Assembly (NCBI GenBank): GCA_028279185.1
Contig: JANQSS010000051.1
Location: 31,155 to 95,154 of the forward strand
Direction: 5' to 3'
DNA: 64,000 nt
Origin: Saprospiraceae bacterium
GTDB taxonomy: Bacteria; Bacteroidota; Bacteroidia; Chitinophagales; Saprospiraceae
Under the pieces are notes generated by a model. That model did not search any database. It was given only the letters and a program-made list of their open reading frames with translations, and was not told the origin of the DNA. The position numbers and the translations under genes were made by a program. Shown in pieces: positions 15,709 through 25,050 of the stretch. Numbering within the stretch: the stretch's first letter is position 1; every line of letters begins with the position of its first letter.

Positions 15709-17850
15709 CTAACTCACCTCACTGCCATTGCTGACGGTTTGATCGGGTCGAATAAAAACAAGCTTTCCCTGTTCATTTTCAGTCATTAAAATCATGCCTT
15801 GAGATTCGACGCCCCGAAGCTTTCGAGGAGCCAAATTGGCTACCAGCGTAATATGTTGACCGATCACATCTTCGGGCTTATAATGCGATGCAATTCCGGA
15901 TACGACTGTCCGTTTTTCAAATCCTAAATCAACCGTCAATTTTAATAACTTATCAGCCTTTTTCATTTTTTCCGCCTCTAAAATTGTACCAGTGCGCAAG
16001 TCTAATTGCTGGAAAGTTGCAAAGTCAATGGTTGATTTTAGGTTGTTTATCTCTTCCTTATCGGATGACAATGACCCTTGTTTATGTAATTTATCAACTT
16101 GTTGTTGAATGACGTCATCAGGTATCCGCGAGAATAAATGAAATGCTTCTTCGATTTTATGATTAGCCTTCAGCAATTCTTCACCTTCGGCCATTTTATT
16201 CATCATATCTAGAATGGCGTCACTTCTTTCGTCTAAGGAAACATTAATTTTGCTCAATAACTCTCGAGCTTTTTCAGGAAGAAACGGCGAAAGGAGATGG
16301 CCCAATACATAGATGATTTGCAATCCGTGATTAAGCACGTTAGCCGTTCCCTGTTCATTCGATTTGATGAGTTTCCAGGGTGCATTGTTTTGTAGAAACT
16401 GATTTCCCATGGATGAAATTTCCATTACACCCTGAAGTGCAGCTCTAAAATCATATTTCATGATTGATTCATGCACGGCATAAGTCATATCGTATAGGCG
16501 CAATAGTTCCGCATCTAAAAAAGAAAATTCATCAGCATAATCCGACCCGATTATACCTTCATTCGGATCGGGTTGCGGTACTTTTCCATCGAAATATTTA
16601 TTGGTTAGGACGACGACTCGATTTATGAAATTTGCGAGATTGTTGACTAGTTCGTTATCATTTGCTTCCTGAAATCCTTTCCATGTAAATTCACTATCCC
16701 TTTGTTCGGGCATATTTTTAATCAAGTAGTAACGAAGTACATCTATGTATTCAGGCAATTCCTCAACAAATTCGTTTACCCAAACGGCCCAATTGCGAGA
16801 CGTTGATATTTTTTGACCTTCGAGATTCAAGAATTGATTCGCGGGGACATTCACGGGAAGATTATAGCCGCCATGGGCTTTTAGTATGGCCGGAAATATC
16901 AAACAATGAAACACAATATTATCCTTACCTATAAAATGTACCAGAGCACTCTCGTCGTCTTGCCAATACTTTTTCCATGCATCAGGGTTTCCTTGGTCCA
17001 TTGCCCACTGCTTGGAGGCAGAGATGTATCCGATGGGCGCATCGAGCCATACATAAAGTTTTTTGCCTTCACTACCTGCTATTTCAGAAGGAACGTCAAC
17101 CCCCCAATCCAAATCACGCGTCATAGCACGAGGAGCCAGACCGTTTTCTAACCAAGATTTGCACTGTCCAATGACATGATTTTTCCACTTTTTAACATCG
17201 TGGTGTGGTTGGCCATTCAAATTACCATTACTAATAAAATCCTTCAACCACGATTCATGCTTATCCAGCGGCAAGTACCAGTGTCGCGTCATACGCAGTT
17301 CTGGCTTCGCTCCACTCAGCTTTGAAGTTGGATTAATTAATTCTCGCGGGCTTAAGCTACTACCGCAATTTTCACATTGATCACCGTAGGCATTCTCATA
17401 TTGACATTTTGGACAGGTACCCACAATATATCGATCTGCTAAAAACTGACCGGCTTCAGCATCGAAATACTGCTCGGATTCTATTTCAATAAAGTCGCCA
17501 TTTGAATTAAGCTTTCGGAAGAATTCCTGACTCGTCTCATGATGAAGCTCTGCAGAAGTTCGATGAAAAATATCAAACGATATATTGACTTTTTTAAATG
17601 AACTCTTGAAACTGGAATCGTACTTATTGACGATTTCTAGAGGCGTGCTACCCTCTGCAAGGGCGCGCATGGTCACTGCGGCTCCATGTTCATCTGACCC
17701 ACAGACGAATAGTACATCATGTCCTTGCAGGCGCAGATATCGCGCAAATATATCTGCGGGCAAATAGGCACCCGTCAGGTGACCTACGTGCAAATGCCCA
17801 TTTGCATAAGGCAGTGCTGCTGTCAGCATATACCGAGCAGGATTGTCCAT
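15709..17850 (-). CDS. metG: Methionyl-tRNA synthetase with C-terminal tRNA-binding domain
   Basis: A 713-residue class I synthetase that attaches methionine to tRNA-Met. It has the HIGH-type motif in YANGHLHVGHL near residue 20 and a zinc-knuckle region with CPKCQ...CENCG near residues 145-165. The KMSKS-type loop reads GQKISTS (a variant usual in Bacteroidota), about residues 348-353. The C-terminal 110 residues are an EMAP/Trbp111-like domain (FATFQQLDLRTGTI ... LAPRKLRGVESQGMIL), which improves tRNA binding and dimerisation. A TACATTTG element lies upstream at 17931-17924. The length is normal for the long form. Confidence 0.97.
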   Translation of the reverse strand: MDNPARYMLTAALPYANGHLHVGHLTGAYLPADIFARYLRLQGHDVLFVCGSDEHGAAVTMRALAEGSTPLEIVNKYDSSFKSSFKKVNISFDIFHRTSAELHHETSQEFFRKLNSNGDFIEIESEQYFDAEAGQFLADRYIVGTCPKCQYENAYGDQCENCGSSLSPRELINPTSKLSGAKPELRMTRHWYLPLDKHESWLKDFISNGNLNGQPHHDVKKWKNHVIGQCKSWLENGLAPRAMTRDLDWGVDVPSEIAGSEGKKLYVWLDAPIGYISASKQWAMDQGNPDAWKKYWQDDESALVHFIGKDNIVFHCLIFPAILKAHGGYNLPVNVPANQFLNLEGQKISTSRNWAVWVNEFVEELPEYIDVLRYYLIKNMPEQRDSEFTWKGFQEANDNELVNNLANFINRVVVLTNKYFDGKVPQPDPNEGIIGSDYADEFSFLDAELLRLYDMTYAVHESIMKYDFRAALQGVMEISSMGNQFLQNNAPWKLIKSNEQGTANVLNHGLQIIYVLGHLLSPFLPEKARELLSKINVSLDERSDAILDMMNKMAEGEELLKANHKIEEAFHLFSRIPDDVIQQQVDKLHKQGSLSSDKEEINNLKSTIDFATFQQLDLRTGTILEAEKMKKADKLLKLTVDLGFEKRTVVSGIASHYKPEDVIGQHITLVANLAPRKLRGVESQGMILMTENEQGKLVFIRPDQTVSNGSEVS

Positions 17851-17923
17851 GAGAAATAAATGTTTGACGCGTTTCTTAAATGCTGGTCAACTGACTTCAA
17901 ATTATGTTGACCTAATTGCATCA

Positions 17924-17931
17924 CAAATGTA
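17924..17931 (-). promoter_or_regulatory. -7 element of metG
   Basis: On the - strand TACATTTG matches TAnnTTTG and predicts a leader of about 70 bases before the metG ATG at 17850. No -33 TTG at the right distance is evident. Confidence 0.4.
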
Positions 17932-18042
17932 AACATATTGCGTACATCGCCATCAGTCAGGAAATAAAATTTTTCAAAAAGATTCAATATAATCTCCAGT
18001 CACATTAAAATATTCTTTAATATAATATCTAGCTAAAATATT

Positions 18043-18050
18043 TACTTTTG
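18043..18050 (+). promoter_or_regulatory. -7 element of the sterol desaturase-like gene
   Basis: TACTTTTG matches TAnnTTTG and ends four bases before the ATG at 18055, predicting a leaderless mRNA. The upstream sequence is very AT-rich without a clear TTG. Confidence 0.5.
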
Positions 18051-18054
18051 TGGT

Positions 18055-19182
18055 ATGGATTATATCGTACTGTCTATTCCTATATTCTTCATCCTTATAG
18101 GAATTGAAGTTGTTATTTCATATCTCAAAAAATCGAACCTTTATCAATTCGATGATGCTGTAACAAATATTAGTTGCGGAATTTTACAGCAAGTTTCCGG
18201 TGTATTCTTTAAAACGATTTTAATGGTCGGCTATTGGTATCTCTACGATCATTACCGCATATTGGATTGGCCAGAGTCGATTTGGATGTATGTTTTATTA
18301 TTTATAGGTATTGATTTTTTCTATTATTGGTTTCATCGCTATGCACATGAAGTAAGTTTATTTTGGGGCACACACATTGTTCATCATCAGAGTGAGGAAT
18401 ATAATTTTTCTGTTGCACTACGCCAATCTGCGTTGCAGAGCTTTGTTTCTATGATTTTTTATTTACCGTTGGCCTGGCTTGGTTTTAATCCATTTGCGTT
18501 TTTAACAATTAATGCATTTCAAACTTTGTATCAATTTTGGATACACACAAAAACAATTGACAGATTACACCCTATTATTGAATTTATATTTAATACACCG
18601 TCACATCATCGCGTACACCACGGTCGTAATCCGCAATACATTGACAAGAATCACGGTGGTACATTTATCATTTTTGATCGCTTATTTGGAACCTTCGAAC
18701 CCGAGATAGAACCTGTTGTTTACGGCGTTACAAAGCCTTTGGCTAGTTGGAATCCGCTTTGGGCGAATTTCGATTGGTACGTGGATTTATGGGCAGACTT
18801 AAAAAAGCCTATGTCGTTTTTGGATCGAATAAAAATGCTAATTAATAAACCCGGCTGGTTACCGGAGCATTTAGGGGGTTATCGGAGACCTAAACCAATC
18901 ACAGAACAAAATATTAGTAAGTACAAAATTCAGGTATCTAGTAAAATGAACTACTATGTTTTGATGCAATACCTTATCTTACTCATTATAACGTCAATAT
19001 TTTTATTTTTTTTAAACCACTTTTCTATACATCAACAATTGACGTTGGGCGTATTCGTCGTCATGTCCATTGTGAGTTTTGGTGCCTTGCTGGAGAATAA
19101 ATCATGGAGTCGCATGTTTGAAATTTTTCGAGTAATTGTATTGATTGGGTTGGTTGCTTACTTTGTTGTAATGGGTATTTAG
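18055..19182 (+). CDS. Sterol desaturase / fatty-acid hydroxylase family membrane protein
   Basis: A 375-residue integral membrane di-iron oxygenase of the fatty-acid hydroxylase superfamily. The three histidine clusters that bind iron are clear: HRYAHE near residue 99, HIVHHQSEE near 112, and HHRVHHG near 184. Helices surround them, and the last 75 residues add two or three more hydrophobic segments. In bacteria such proteins hydroxylate or desaturate lipids; the substrate here cannot be told. It is a single gene with a promoter element placed directly at its start. It runs convergent with rsmI. Confidence 0.9.
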   Translation: MDYIVLSIPIFFILIGIEVVISYLKKSNLYQFDDAVTNISCGILQQVSGVFFKTILMVGYWYLYDHYRILDWPESIWMYVLLFIGIDFFYYWFHRYAHEVSLFWGTHIVHHQSEEYNFSVALRQSALQSFVSMIFYLPLAWLGFNPFAFLTINAFQTLYQFWIHTKTIDRLHPIIEFIFNTPSHHRVHHGRNPQYIDKNHGGTFIIFDRLFGTFEPEIEPVVYGVTKPLASWNPLWANFDWYVDLWADLKKPMSFLDRIKMLINKPGWLPEHLGGYRRPKPITEQNISKYKIQVSSKMNYYVLMQYLILLIITSIFLFFLNHFSIHQQLTLGVFVVMSIVSFGALLENKSWSRMFEIFRVIVLIGLVAYFVVMGI

Positions 19183-19238
19183 GATTGTAATGCGCTGTGA
19201 TTGTCTCAAGCTCAAAACTTATCGTAAAACATTTTATT

Positions 19239-19916
19239 TTATTCTCGACCAGCTACTACCAAGACAATTTCTCCTTTGATGGAATCCCTTTTTTCTAATG
19301 CATTAAGTACGTGTGCAGCGTTACCCCTAATATATTCTTCATGTAGTTTTGTCAACTCTCGGCATACGGCAACCTGTCTATCGCCCCCACAATACGACAC
19401 TAATTCCGATAGGCACTTTTTAATACGATGTGGAGATTCGTACAGAATGAATGTGTGTGGCAAATCGGCTAAATATTTCCATCGTGTTTGACGACCCTTT
19501 TTATGAGGTAAAAAACCCTCAAAGTGAAATCGGTCACAAGGTAGACCAGAGCCAATTGCGCCCAACAATGCCGCATTTGCGCCGGGCAAAACTTCAATCG
19601 ATATGTTGGACTTAACCGCTTCTCTAATTAATAGATGCCCTGGATCGGATAGTGCCGGTAGCCCCGCATCCGAAACTAGTCCTAGAACATGACCTTCCTT
19701 AAGAATTTGTATGACGACAGGAGTTACTTTGTGCTCGTTGTGTGCATGGTAGGGTTTCAATGGAACAGAAATTTCAAAATGTTTGAGCAGTCGACCAGCC
19801 ACGCGACTGTCTTCGCATAGAAGTAAATCAATTGATTTTAATGCCTCCAGACTTCGAATGGTCATGTCGTTGAGATTACCAATCGGTGTTGGAATGACAA
19901 TTAGTTTTCCAGCCAT
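19239..19916 (-). CDS. rsmI: 16S rRNA (cytidine-1402-2'-O)-methyltransferase RsmI
   Basis: A 225-residue SAM-dependent methyltransferase of the tetrapyrrole-methylase fold that modifies C1402 in the decoding centre of 16S rRNA. Diagnostic segments are PTPIGNLNDMTIRSLEALK at the N-terminus, CEDSR near residue 35, LVSDAGLPALSDPG in the SAM-binding loop, and ILYESPHRI followed by REL(T)KLHEE. Its ATG overlaps the purS stop by one base (TAATG), so it is translationally coupled to purS and pssA. Confidence 0.95.
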   Translation of the reverse strand: MAGKLIVIPTPIGNLNDMTIRSLEALKSIDLLLCEDSRVAGRLLKHFEISVPLKPYHAHNEHKVTPVVIQILKEGHVLGLVSDAGLPALSDPGHLLIREAVKSNISIEVLPGANAALLGAIGSGLPCDRFHFEGFLPHKKGRQTRWKYLADLPHTFILYESPHRIKKCLSELVSYCGGDRQVAVCRELTKLHEEYIRGNAAHVLNALEKRDSIKGEIVLVVAGRE

Positions 19917-20167
19917 TAAATCTCTTCAATCACATATGTATACGATTCCATGATGGGATTCGCAAGAAGTTTTTGACACGCCTTTTCCACTTTTTCTTTT
20001 GCATCATCCTTGGACATGGCTTGCATTGTCATTTGTACGTGCTTACCGATTCTAATTTGCTCTACGCCCTCGATTTCAACATCTCGTAGGTTCCGTGTAG
20101 CTGCCTTTCCTTGAGGATCAAGCAACTCTTTTAATGGCATAATATCTATTTCTGCTTTGAATGTCAT
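19916..20167 (-). CDS. purS: Phosphoribosylformylglycinamidine synthase subunit PurS
   Basis: An 83-residue PurS-type protein, the small subunit that bridges PurL and PurQ in the fourth step of purine synthesis. Family features are the FKAEIDIMPLKELLDPQGKA start, the NLRDVEIEGVEQIRIGKHVQM strand, and the EKVEKACQKLLANPIMESYTYVIE ending. It sits between pssA (7 bases upstream) and rsmI (overlapping), with purL and purQ not in the window. The small PurS presence implies a small-type PurL elsewhere. Confidence 0.92.
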   Translation of the reverse strand: MTFKAEIDIMPLKELLDPQGKAATRNLRDVEIEGVEQIRIGKHVQMTMQAMSKDDAKEKVEKACQKLLANPIMESYTYVIEEI

Positions 20168-20174
20168 TGTATAA

Positions 20175-20870
20175 TTAGTATTTAAATAACCGACTCAACA
20201 CAGCCAGCAAAATGTAGTACAATATTAAGAAGGGTAGCGCACATGTTTTCATAATATAAAGAATAATGAGTCCTCCAATGATTAAGATGACTTGTTTGAT
20301 GGTGCGACGCTTGTTTTTTAGGTCAGGCTTAAAACTGATCATGGGCAGATCTGAAAGCATGAGTGCGCATAAGACAAGTATTATTGTTGCGATGACGAGT
20401 TGGTTCGGCTTCGGAATGAATGCCGAACAATAACCATCAACGGTCAAAAGGAAAACTCCCACAACTGCAATCGTGGCAGCGGGTGTATTGAGACCCATAA
20501 AGTCGATGGACTGGCGATCGTCTGAATTAAATTTTGCCAACCGCAGGGCTGCGCATATAGTAAACAAGAAGCCGATAATAGGTGGCACAGATTCATCAAG
20601 GGTTAAGAGGTTTACATGTATAATAAGTTGAAATAAAACCATACCAGGAAAAAAGCCGAATGACACCATGTCTGCAAGTGAATCCAATTGGGCACCTAAT
20701 TTAGTTCCACCACCGGTGAGGCGAGCAGCCAAACCGTCCAATAAATCAAAGAGCAGCGCCAGTCCAAAAAACAAGAGCATATTGGAATAATCCCGCTCCA
20801 ACAGGCTAATGACCGCACAACAGCCACACGTCAAATTGAATAGGGTCAGGAAATTTGCAATATTGATCAT
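20175..20870 (-). CDS. pssA: CDP-diacylglycerol-serine O-phosphatidyltransferase
   Basis: A 231-residue inner-membrane enzyme that makes phosphatidylserine, the precursor of phosphatidylethanolamine. It starts MINIANFLTLFNLTCG as in family members and carries the complete CDP-alcohol phosphotransferase motif DGLAARLTGGGTKLGAQLDSLAD (Asp-Gly-x2-Ala-Arg-x8-Gly-x3-Asp-x3-Asp), about residues 45-67. About six hydrophobic helices are visible. It is the first gene of the pssA-purS-rsmI transcript; a TACTTTTG element lies 11 bases before the ATG. Confidence 0.94.
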   Translation of the reverse strand: MINIANFLTLFNLTCGCCAVISLLERDYSNMLLFFGLALLFDLLDGLAARLTGGGTKLGAQLDSLADMVSFGFFPGMVLFQLIIHVNLLTLDESVPPIIGFLFTICAALRLAKFNSDDRQSIDFMGLNTPAATIAVVGVFLLTVDGYCSAFIPKPNQLVIATIILVLCALMLSDLPMISFKPDLKNKRRTIKQVILIIGGLIILYIMKTCALPFLILYYILLAVLSRLFKY

Positions 20871-20881
20871 GGTTGAGCTTG

Positions 20882-20889
20882 CAAAAGTA
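20882..20889 (-). promoter_or_regulatory. -7 element of the pssA-purS-rsmI operon
   Basis: TACTTTTG on the - strand (20889-20882) ends 11 bases before the pssA ATG at 20870, giving a leader of only a few bases. The rest of the 257-base stretch up to 21127 holds no gene that I can support. Confidence 0.5.
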
Positions 20890-21127
20890 GTATAAAGTCG
20901 TACTAAATTTCTAAGGCCGATAGATTCGGTATAAATAGAATTAATTGGGTCTTAAACTGAAGCGTGAGTCGGTCAATTTATTTCTCGAAAGATGACAATA
21001 GTGCTTCTGAGCAAGCATTGTCGCTTACTTAAAAAATGAGTCAAACAGTTGTTTTGACGCACGAAATTTTGTTTGAATGGTTAAAATTTTGACGAAAACA
21101 CGCAAAATTGCCCTAGAAGACTTCAAT

Positions 21128-21799
21128 TTAGGTTGGAAAATGATGGAGTAAAGTGGCTTTGACTAAATGTCGTAGTACGTCATTGACTAAAGCCGTCAAG
21201 TTTAGGCAGCGCACACCTATTTCAGCCATTTTTTCTTCGACATCAAATGGCGCACAACTAAGATATGGGCTCGACCTCAGCAACTTCTTTCGAATTTTAT
21301 GCAACTTCTTAGCCGGCCGATATCGTTTACGAGGTTGCCGCTGATCATGCCGTTGCTGCTCCATTTGTGAATGCACTGCTTGAGCCTCTTCTGCGCTCAC
21401 GAAGACAAATCTTTCGTAGCTGCATCGCACTTTTCCACCCTTACGCCCCGTCTTTTGATTCGTGGCTTTCACATATGTGCTTAAAAGAATACGAACCTGA
21501 TCTGATAGCATGCGCCACACTTCGGTGTACTTGTTCTTCTTTTTACATTTTTTAGATTGCTCCCGACGATTCTTGTATGCCTTTTTTATTTCATCACTCG
21601 ACCTCGTACTCACAATCATTGCCCAACCGTCATGATTGTTCTGAAACATATTGACGGTCATATATGAACTCAGATATCGATCAACATATTGAAGGAATAA
21701 CTTGCAATCGTCCTCACTTTCAAAAAAAGGTGAGTTCGCGACACTAGCTCCTCTAATCAAATAGACATGGCGAGCCGCCATCTTTTTAATCTGTAGCAT
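21128..21799 (-). CDS. Degenerate REP-associated (Y1/IS200-like) transposase relative
   Basis: A 223-residue basic protein whose layout follows the single-strand transposases of the RAYT/Y1 group common in Bacteroidota. It has a start equivalent to 'YHV.NRG' (ARHVYLIRGASVANSPFFES), then the 'LMPNHFH' site written as FQNNHDGWAMIV. Next comes a 'SNQFS..FNAYTKAIN...GS.F...F' segment written as LSDQVRILLSTYVKATNQKTGRKGG...YERF. The second histidine of the metal-binding HUH pair appears replaced by glycine, so the protein may have lost catalysis. The C-terminal 80 residues are unlike the family I know. No flanking repeat pair or target duplication is visible. The family link is by eye only. Confidence 0.55.
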   Translation of the reverse strand: MLQIKKMAARHVYLIRGASVANSPFFESEDDCKLFLQYVDRYLSSYMTVNMFQNNHDGWAMIVSTRSSDEIKKAYKNRREQSKKCKKKNKYTEVWRMLSDQVRILLSTYVKATNQKTGRKGGKVRCSYERFVFVSAEEAQAVHSQMEQQRHDQRQPRKRYRPAKKLHKIRKKLLRSSPYLSCAPFDVEEKMAEIGVRCLNLTALVNDVLRHLVKATLLHHFPT

Positions 21800-22148
21800 A
21801 GTAATGAATTAATGTTTTACAGGTAAGTGTCTGGAACTTGCAAATTATCCACATGACAAGACAGTTTTTTGAAAAAGTTTTCATAGATGATATGTGCATT
21901 GCCTATTTCTAGACTGCGAATCAGAATGAACTTGTCTGGGATGAGAAATGGTTATAAAGGCATGCCGTCAGGCGAGTTGTTCTGTTCATCGTGCGCAAAC
22001 GATCTGGCATTCAGCTTTTTAAAACTCCTTAATAGGATAAAAAAATTGTATCCTGTTGAGACATGGTGATCCAACATCTTCATTGTCGCCTGCGTTTACT
22101 AAAGCATATGTATTCCTTATTTTCGTCTTTCTAAAAAAATTCAGGCTT

Positions 22149-24248
22149 TTGACATTGACCAGAATAATTATTTTCCTTCTCATTTCGTGCACACTCAGTT
22201 TGGAGGGGCAAGTATTAAATGACGATTGCTTTACTCCTATAGAGCTCACGCCTACATTGGGTCGATTTTGTTCTGATGTCCGCGCTTATAACAACCTTAA
22301 CGCAACATTCACTTCCGCTGTAGAAGACCCTATGTGTTGGCCCGATAATGCTTCCACCGCTGATGTTTGGTTTTCATTCCGAGCCGCTGGAACGGCAACA
22401 ACCGTGACGGTTAGCGGGAATACGAATTTTATGCCCGGGGGGTCGCTCACGTTACCACAATTTGCTATTTACGAAGGCGTATGTGGATCATTACAGGAAC
22501 TGAATTGTGCCTCAGATGCTGCAGGAGCACAATCGATTGAGCTTGTTCAAACCGATCTCATAGTTGGGCAGCGGTATTACATACGCGTGGCTGCCCGGGA
22601 GGCTGATCAAGGCACATTTCAGCTTTGCCTTACTTCATTCAGCCTTGTCCCTCCGCCAGAGTCTGATTGTGTTGATGCAGTTTTACTATGTGATAAATCC
22701 TCATTTAATGTTGAACGTTTAGTCGGGACAGGGAATGAAACAAACGAAATACTTTTAGACGGTTTGTGCCTTGATGCGGAGTTGGCTTCATCATGGTATA
22801 AATGGGTCTGCGATGCACCAGGGACATTAACCTTCACATTGACCCCTAATAATCCAGCGGATGACATTGATTTTATCTTATTCGAGCTGCCAGGAGGCCT
22901 CGATGACTGTCAAAACAGACGTAGTATTCGATGTATGGCCTCAGGTGAAAACGTGAATCAACCGCCAGGGAATTGGATTCGCTGTACCGGAGAAACCGGT
23001 TTACGCATTGGTGACCCAGATGTGATAGAGTTAGCAGGCTGTGTTGAGCCATCTAATAACAACTTTCTTCAAGAGGTTGCTATGGTAGCTGGTCGTGCTT
23101 ATGTATTGATGATCAATAATTTTTCACAATCCGGGCAAGGATTTACAATGGAGTTTGGAGGATCCGGCACATTTCTTGGGCCGACGGCGCGAATTAATAT
23201 CATCGACGGTCAGGATTTAGATTCCATTGAATGCGATAAAACCTTCACACTGAATGAATCAGTCACTTTTCCAACGGGAAGCATTGAAAACATAGAGTGG
23301 CGATTTGGTGCCAATGCTACACCACTAGCTGCCACCGGACCGGGTCCGCATACAGTGAGCTATGACGCTATCGGCTTTAAAACAATTACACTGAGTTTGA
23401 CGACAGACAGAGGTTGCATTTATAATGAAATTCTTGAGCTCGATGTTTTGCCTTGCTGCGCTGATTTAACGGGCTTTAATATCGCCGTAGATTCCACAGT
23501 TGACCTTATTTGTGCAGGAGTTCCAACAGGACGTATTGCTGTATCAGGGCAAGGGTTAAATCCTTTTTTTGAATACTCTACCGATGGGATCAACTGGCAG
23601 TTTAACGATCTTTTTGTAGGTCTTCCAGCGGGTGAACAGATGATTCTTATTCGTGATAGAAAAGGTTGCCTGGATTCTGTATCCGCCTTTATTAATGAAC
23701 CTCCTCCATTACAGGTGGATGCAGGGCCGGATATCACGATTGGTTTGGGATGCGAAACTGAAATTGAGGCTATCGTTTCTCCCCCCGGAGCCGAAGTCCT
23801 TTATTTTTGGACCTCAACCGATACAAGTGCAAATGGAATGCGCGTTCCCGCGTTTAGAACCTTTCCTCCCGGTACGACTACCTATCAGATTGAGGTGACG
23901 GACAGTGCAGGTTGTACAGCAGTTGATGAAAAGATTGTTTTCTCAGATGGACTCAGGCCTATATTTATCCCCGATGCATTCAGTCCGAATAATGATGGCA
24001 TAAATGATTTTTTCACTGTATTTTCAGGCAAGGCTAGCCGGCAAATAGCGCGAATGCAAATATTTGATCGTTGGGGCGCCAAAGTATTTGAACGAACGAA
24101 TATTCCAACAAATGAAGTCACCATGGGCTGGGATGGTACGTCTTCTGGAGTGGTCTTAAATCCAGGGGTTTATGCATATGTTATTCATGTGCTCTTTGTT
24201 GATGGTGCGATACTTGAATATAAAGGCGACATTAGTATAATAAAATAA
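22149..24248 (+). CDS. Secreted multidomain protein with T9SS type B (gliding-motility) C-terminal domain
   Basis: About 699 residues. The open frame reaches back to a TTG at 22056, but only a TTG at 22149 gives a proper signal peptide (LTRIIIFLLISCTLSLEG, cleaved before QVLNDD); no ATG is in frame. Two pre-peptidase-like beta domains follow (NDDCFTPIEL..., then SDCVDAVLLC...), each with a 'VWFSF/SWYKW' core. Then come a PKD-like domain (IEWRFGANATPL), an SprB-like repeat and a further Ig-like segment. The type B sorting domain closes it (FIPDAFSPNNDGINDFF, IFDRWGAKVFE, GVYAYVI). The protein should be exported by the T9SS and stay on the surface, perhaps for adhesion. lptC follows directly in the same frame. 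Confidence 0.85.
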   Translation: MTLTRIIIFLLISCTLSLEGQVLNDDCFTPIELTPTLGRFCSDVRAYNNLNATFTSAVEDPMCWPDNASTADVWFSFRAAGTATTVTVSGNTNFMPGGSLTLPQFAIYEGVCGSLQELNCASDAAGAQSIELVQTDLIVGQRYYIRVAAREADQGTFQLCLTSFSLVPPPESDCVDAVLLCDKSSFNVERLVGTGNETNEILLDGLCLDAELASSWYKWVCDAPGTLTFTLTPNNPADDIDFILFELPGGLDDCQNRRSIRCMASGENVNQPPGNWIRCTGETGLRIGDPDVIELAGCVEPSNNNFLQEVAMVAGRAYVLMINNFSQSGQGFTMEFGGSGTFLGPTARINIIDGQDLDSIECDKTFTLNESVTFPTGSIENIEWRFGANATPLAATGPGPHTVSYDAIGFKTITLSLTTDRGCIYNEILELDVLPCCADLTGFNIAVDSTVDLICAGVPTGRIAVSGQGLNPFFEYSTDGINWQFNDLFVGLPAGEQMILIRDRKGCLDSVSAFINEPPPLQVDAGPDITIGLGCETEIEAIVSPPGAEVLYFWTSTDTSANGMRVPAFRTFPPGTTTYQIEVTDSAGCTAVDEKIVFSDGLRPIFIPDAFSPNNDGINDFFTVFSGKASRQIARMQIFDRWGAKVFERTNIPTNEVTMGWDGTSSGVVLNPGVYAYVIHVLFVDGAILEYKGDISIIK

Positions 24249-24257
24249 GGCCAGGTT

Positions 24258-24839
24258 ACGGAATCGCGATTAATAAATATCCTCCATTCATCTGTTATTC
24301 TAATAATTACAACAGCTATTTCTTTAGGTCTTATTGGATGTGTCAATGATATAAAAGACATAGAAGCGATCGATCGAAAAGTTGACAATATCGATCGATA
24401 TAATAAGATTAGACTTTCGTACAGCGATTCTGCTCGTATTCGAGTGCTTATTTCGGCCGATATAATGGAAAGCAAATATGATCAAAATCGTCATGTTGAG
24501 GATCAATTTCCAAAAGGCCTCACAGTAGAATTTTACGATGATTTTGGCATACCAAACAGCTGGCTCGCAGCTAAAAAAGCCAACCGCTTTCCATCAAAAA
24601 ATCTGGTCGTTGCACGTGATAGTGTCGTGCTTTACAATGTTGAAGGCGATACCTTAAGAACGGATGAACTATTCTGGAATAGCAAAGAAGGGACGATTTA
24701 TACAGAAAAAGCGTTTCGATATTCTCGCTTAAATGGGGAACGAATATTCGGCAGAAAATTCCGATCAGATCAACGATTCAAAGAATATACGTTTGAACAA
24801 ATGTCTGGTGCGATAAAACAAAAAATTCCAAAAAATTGA
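24258..24839 (+). CDS. lptC: LptC-like LPS-export lipoprotein, start codon non-canonical
   Basis: About 190 residues. LptC links the inner-membrane LptBFG transporter to the periplasmic LptA bridge in lipopolysaccharide export. The C-terminal 130 residues fit the family (SADIMESKYDQNRHVEDQFPKGLTVEFYDD, LVVARDSVVLYNVEGDTLRTDELFWN, YTEKAFR). Upstream in the same frame is a convincing lipoprotein signal (VILIITTAISLGLIGC at about 24291-24341). Yet between the preceding stop (24246-24248) and this signal there is no ATG, GTG or TTG. The start is therefore a rare codon (ACG at 24258 or ATA at 24273 are candidates) or is reached another way. The end at 24839 is firm, the start is not. Confidence 0.75.
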   Translation, partial: TESRLINILHSSVILIITTAISLGLIGCVNDIKDIEAIDRKVDNIDRYNKIRLSYSDSARIRVLISADIMESKYDQNRHVEDQFPKGLTVEFYDDFGIPNSWLAAKKANRFPSKNLVVARDSVVLYNVEGDTLRTDELFWNSKEGTIYTEKAFRYSRLNGERIFGRKFRSDQRFKEYTFEQMSGAIKQKIPKN

Positions 24840-25050
24840 ACCTTTCTAATTTACAGATCTCTACGTCCGAATAATTACTCGTGAAAACGTCGTAGTGTTT
24901 CCCTATTTTACAAATTTCAGCGTATACATTTTGTTGCAAACTTCTAAAGTCGATATCTCTGAATTCACCTCCGTTTATGATATTAGATAGATGCATGAGT
25001 CGTAAACCAAAAGGCTTCGGCTACAACCGATTTTAACGCTATATTGAAAT

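Noticed and set aside
21845..21853. Perfect DnaA box TTATCCACA
   Set aside because: It is alone, with no second box or AT-rich element within a few hundred bases, so it is not an origin by itself.
24840..25050. Possible small - strand frame between lptC and the CNNM gene
   Set aside because: No signal, motif or promoter supports it, and both neighbours converge here.
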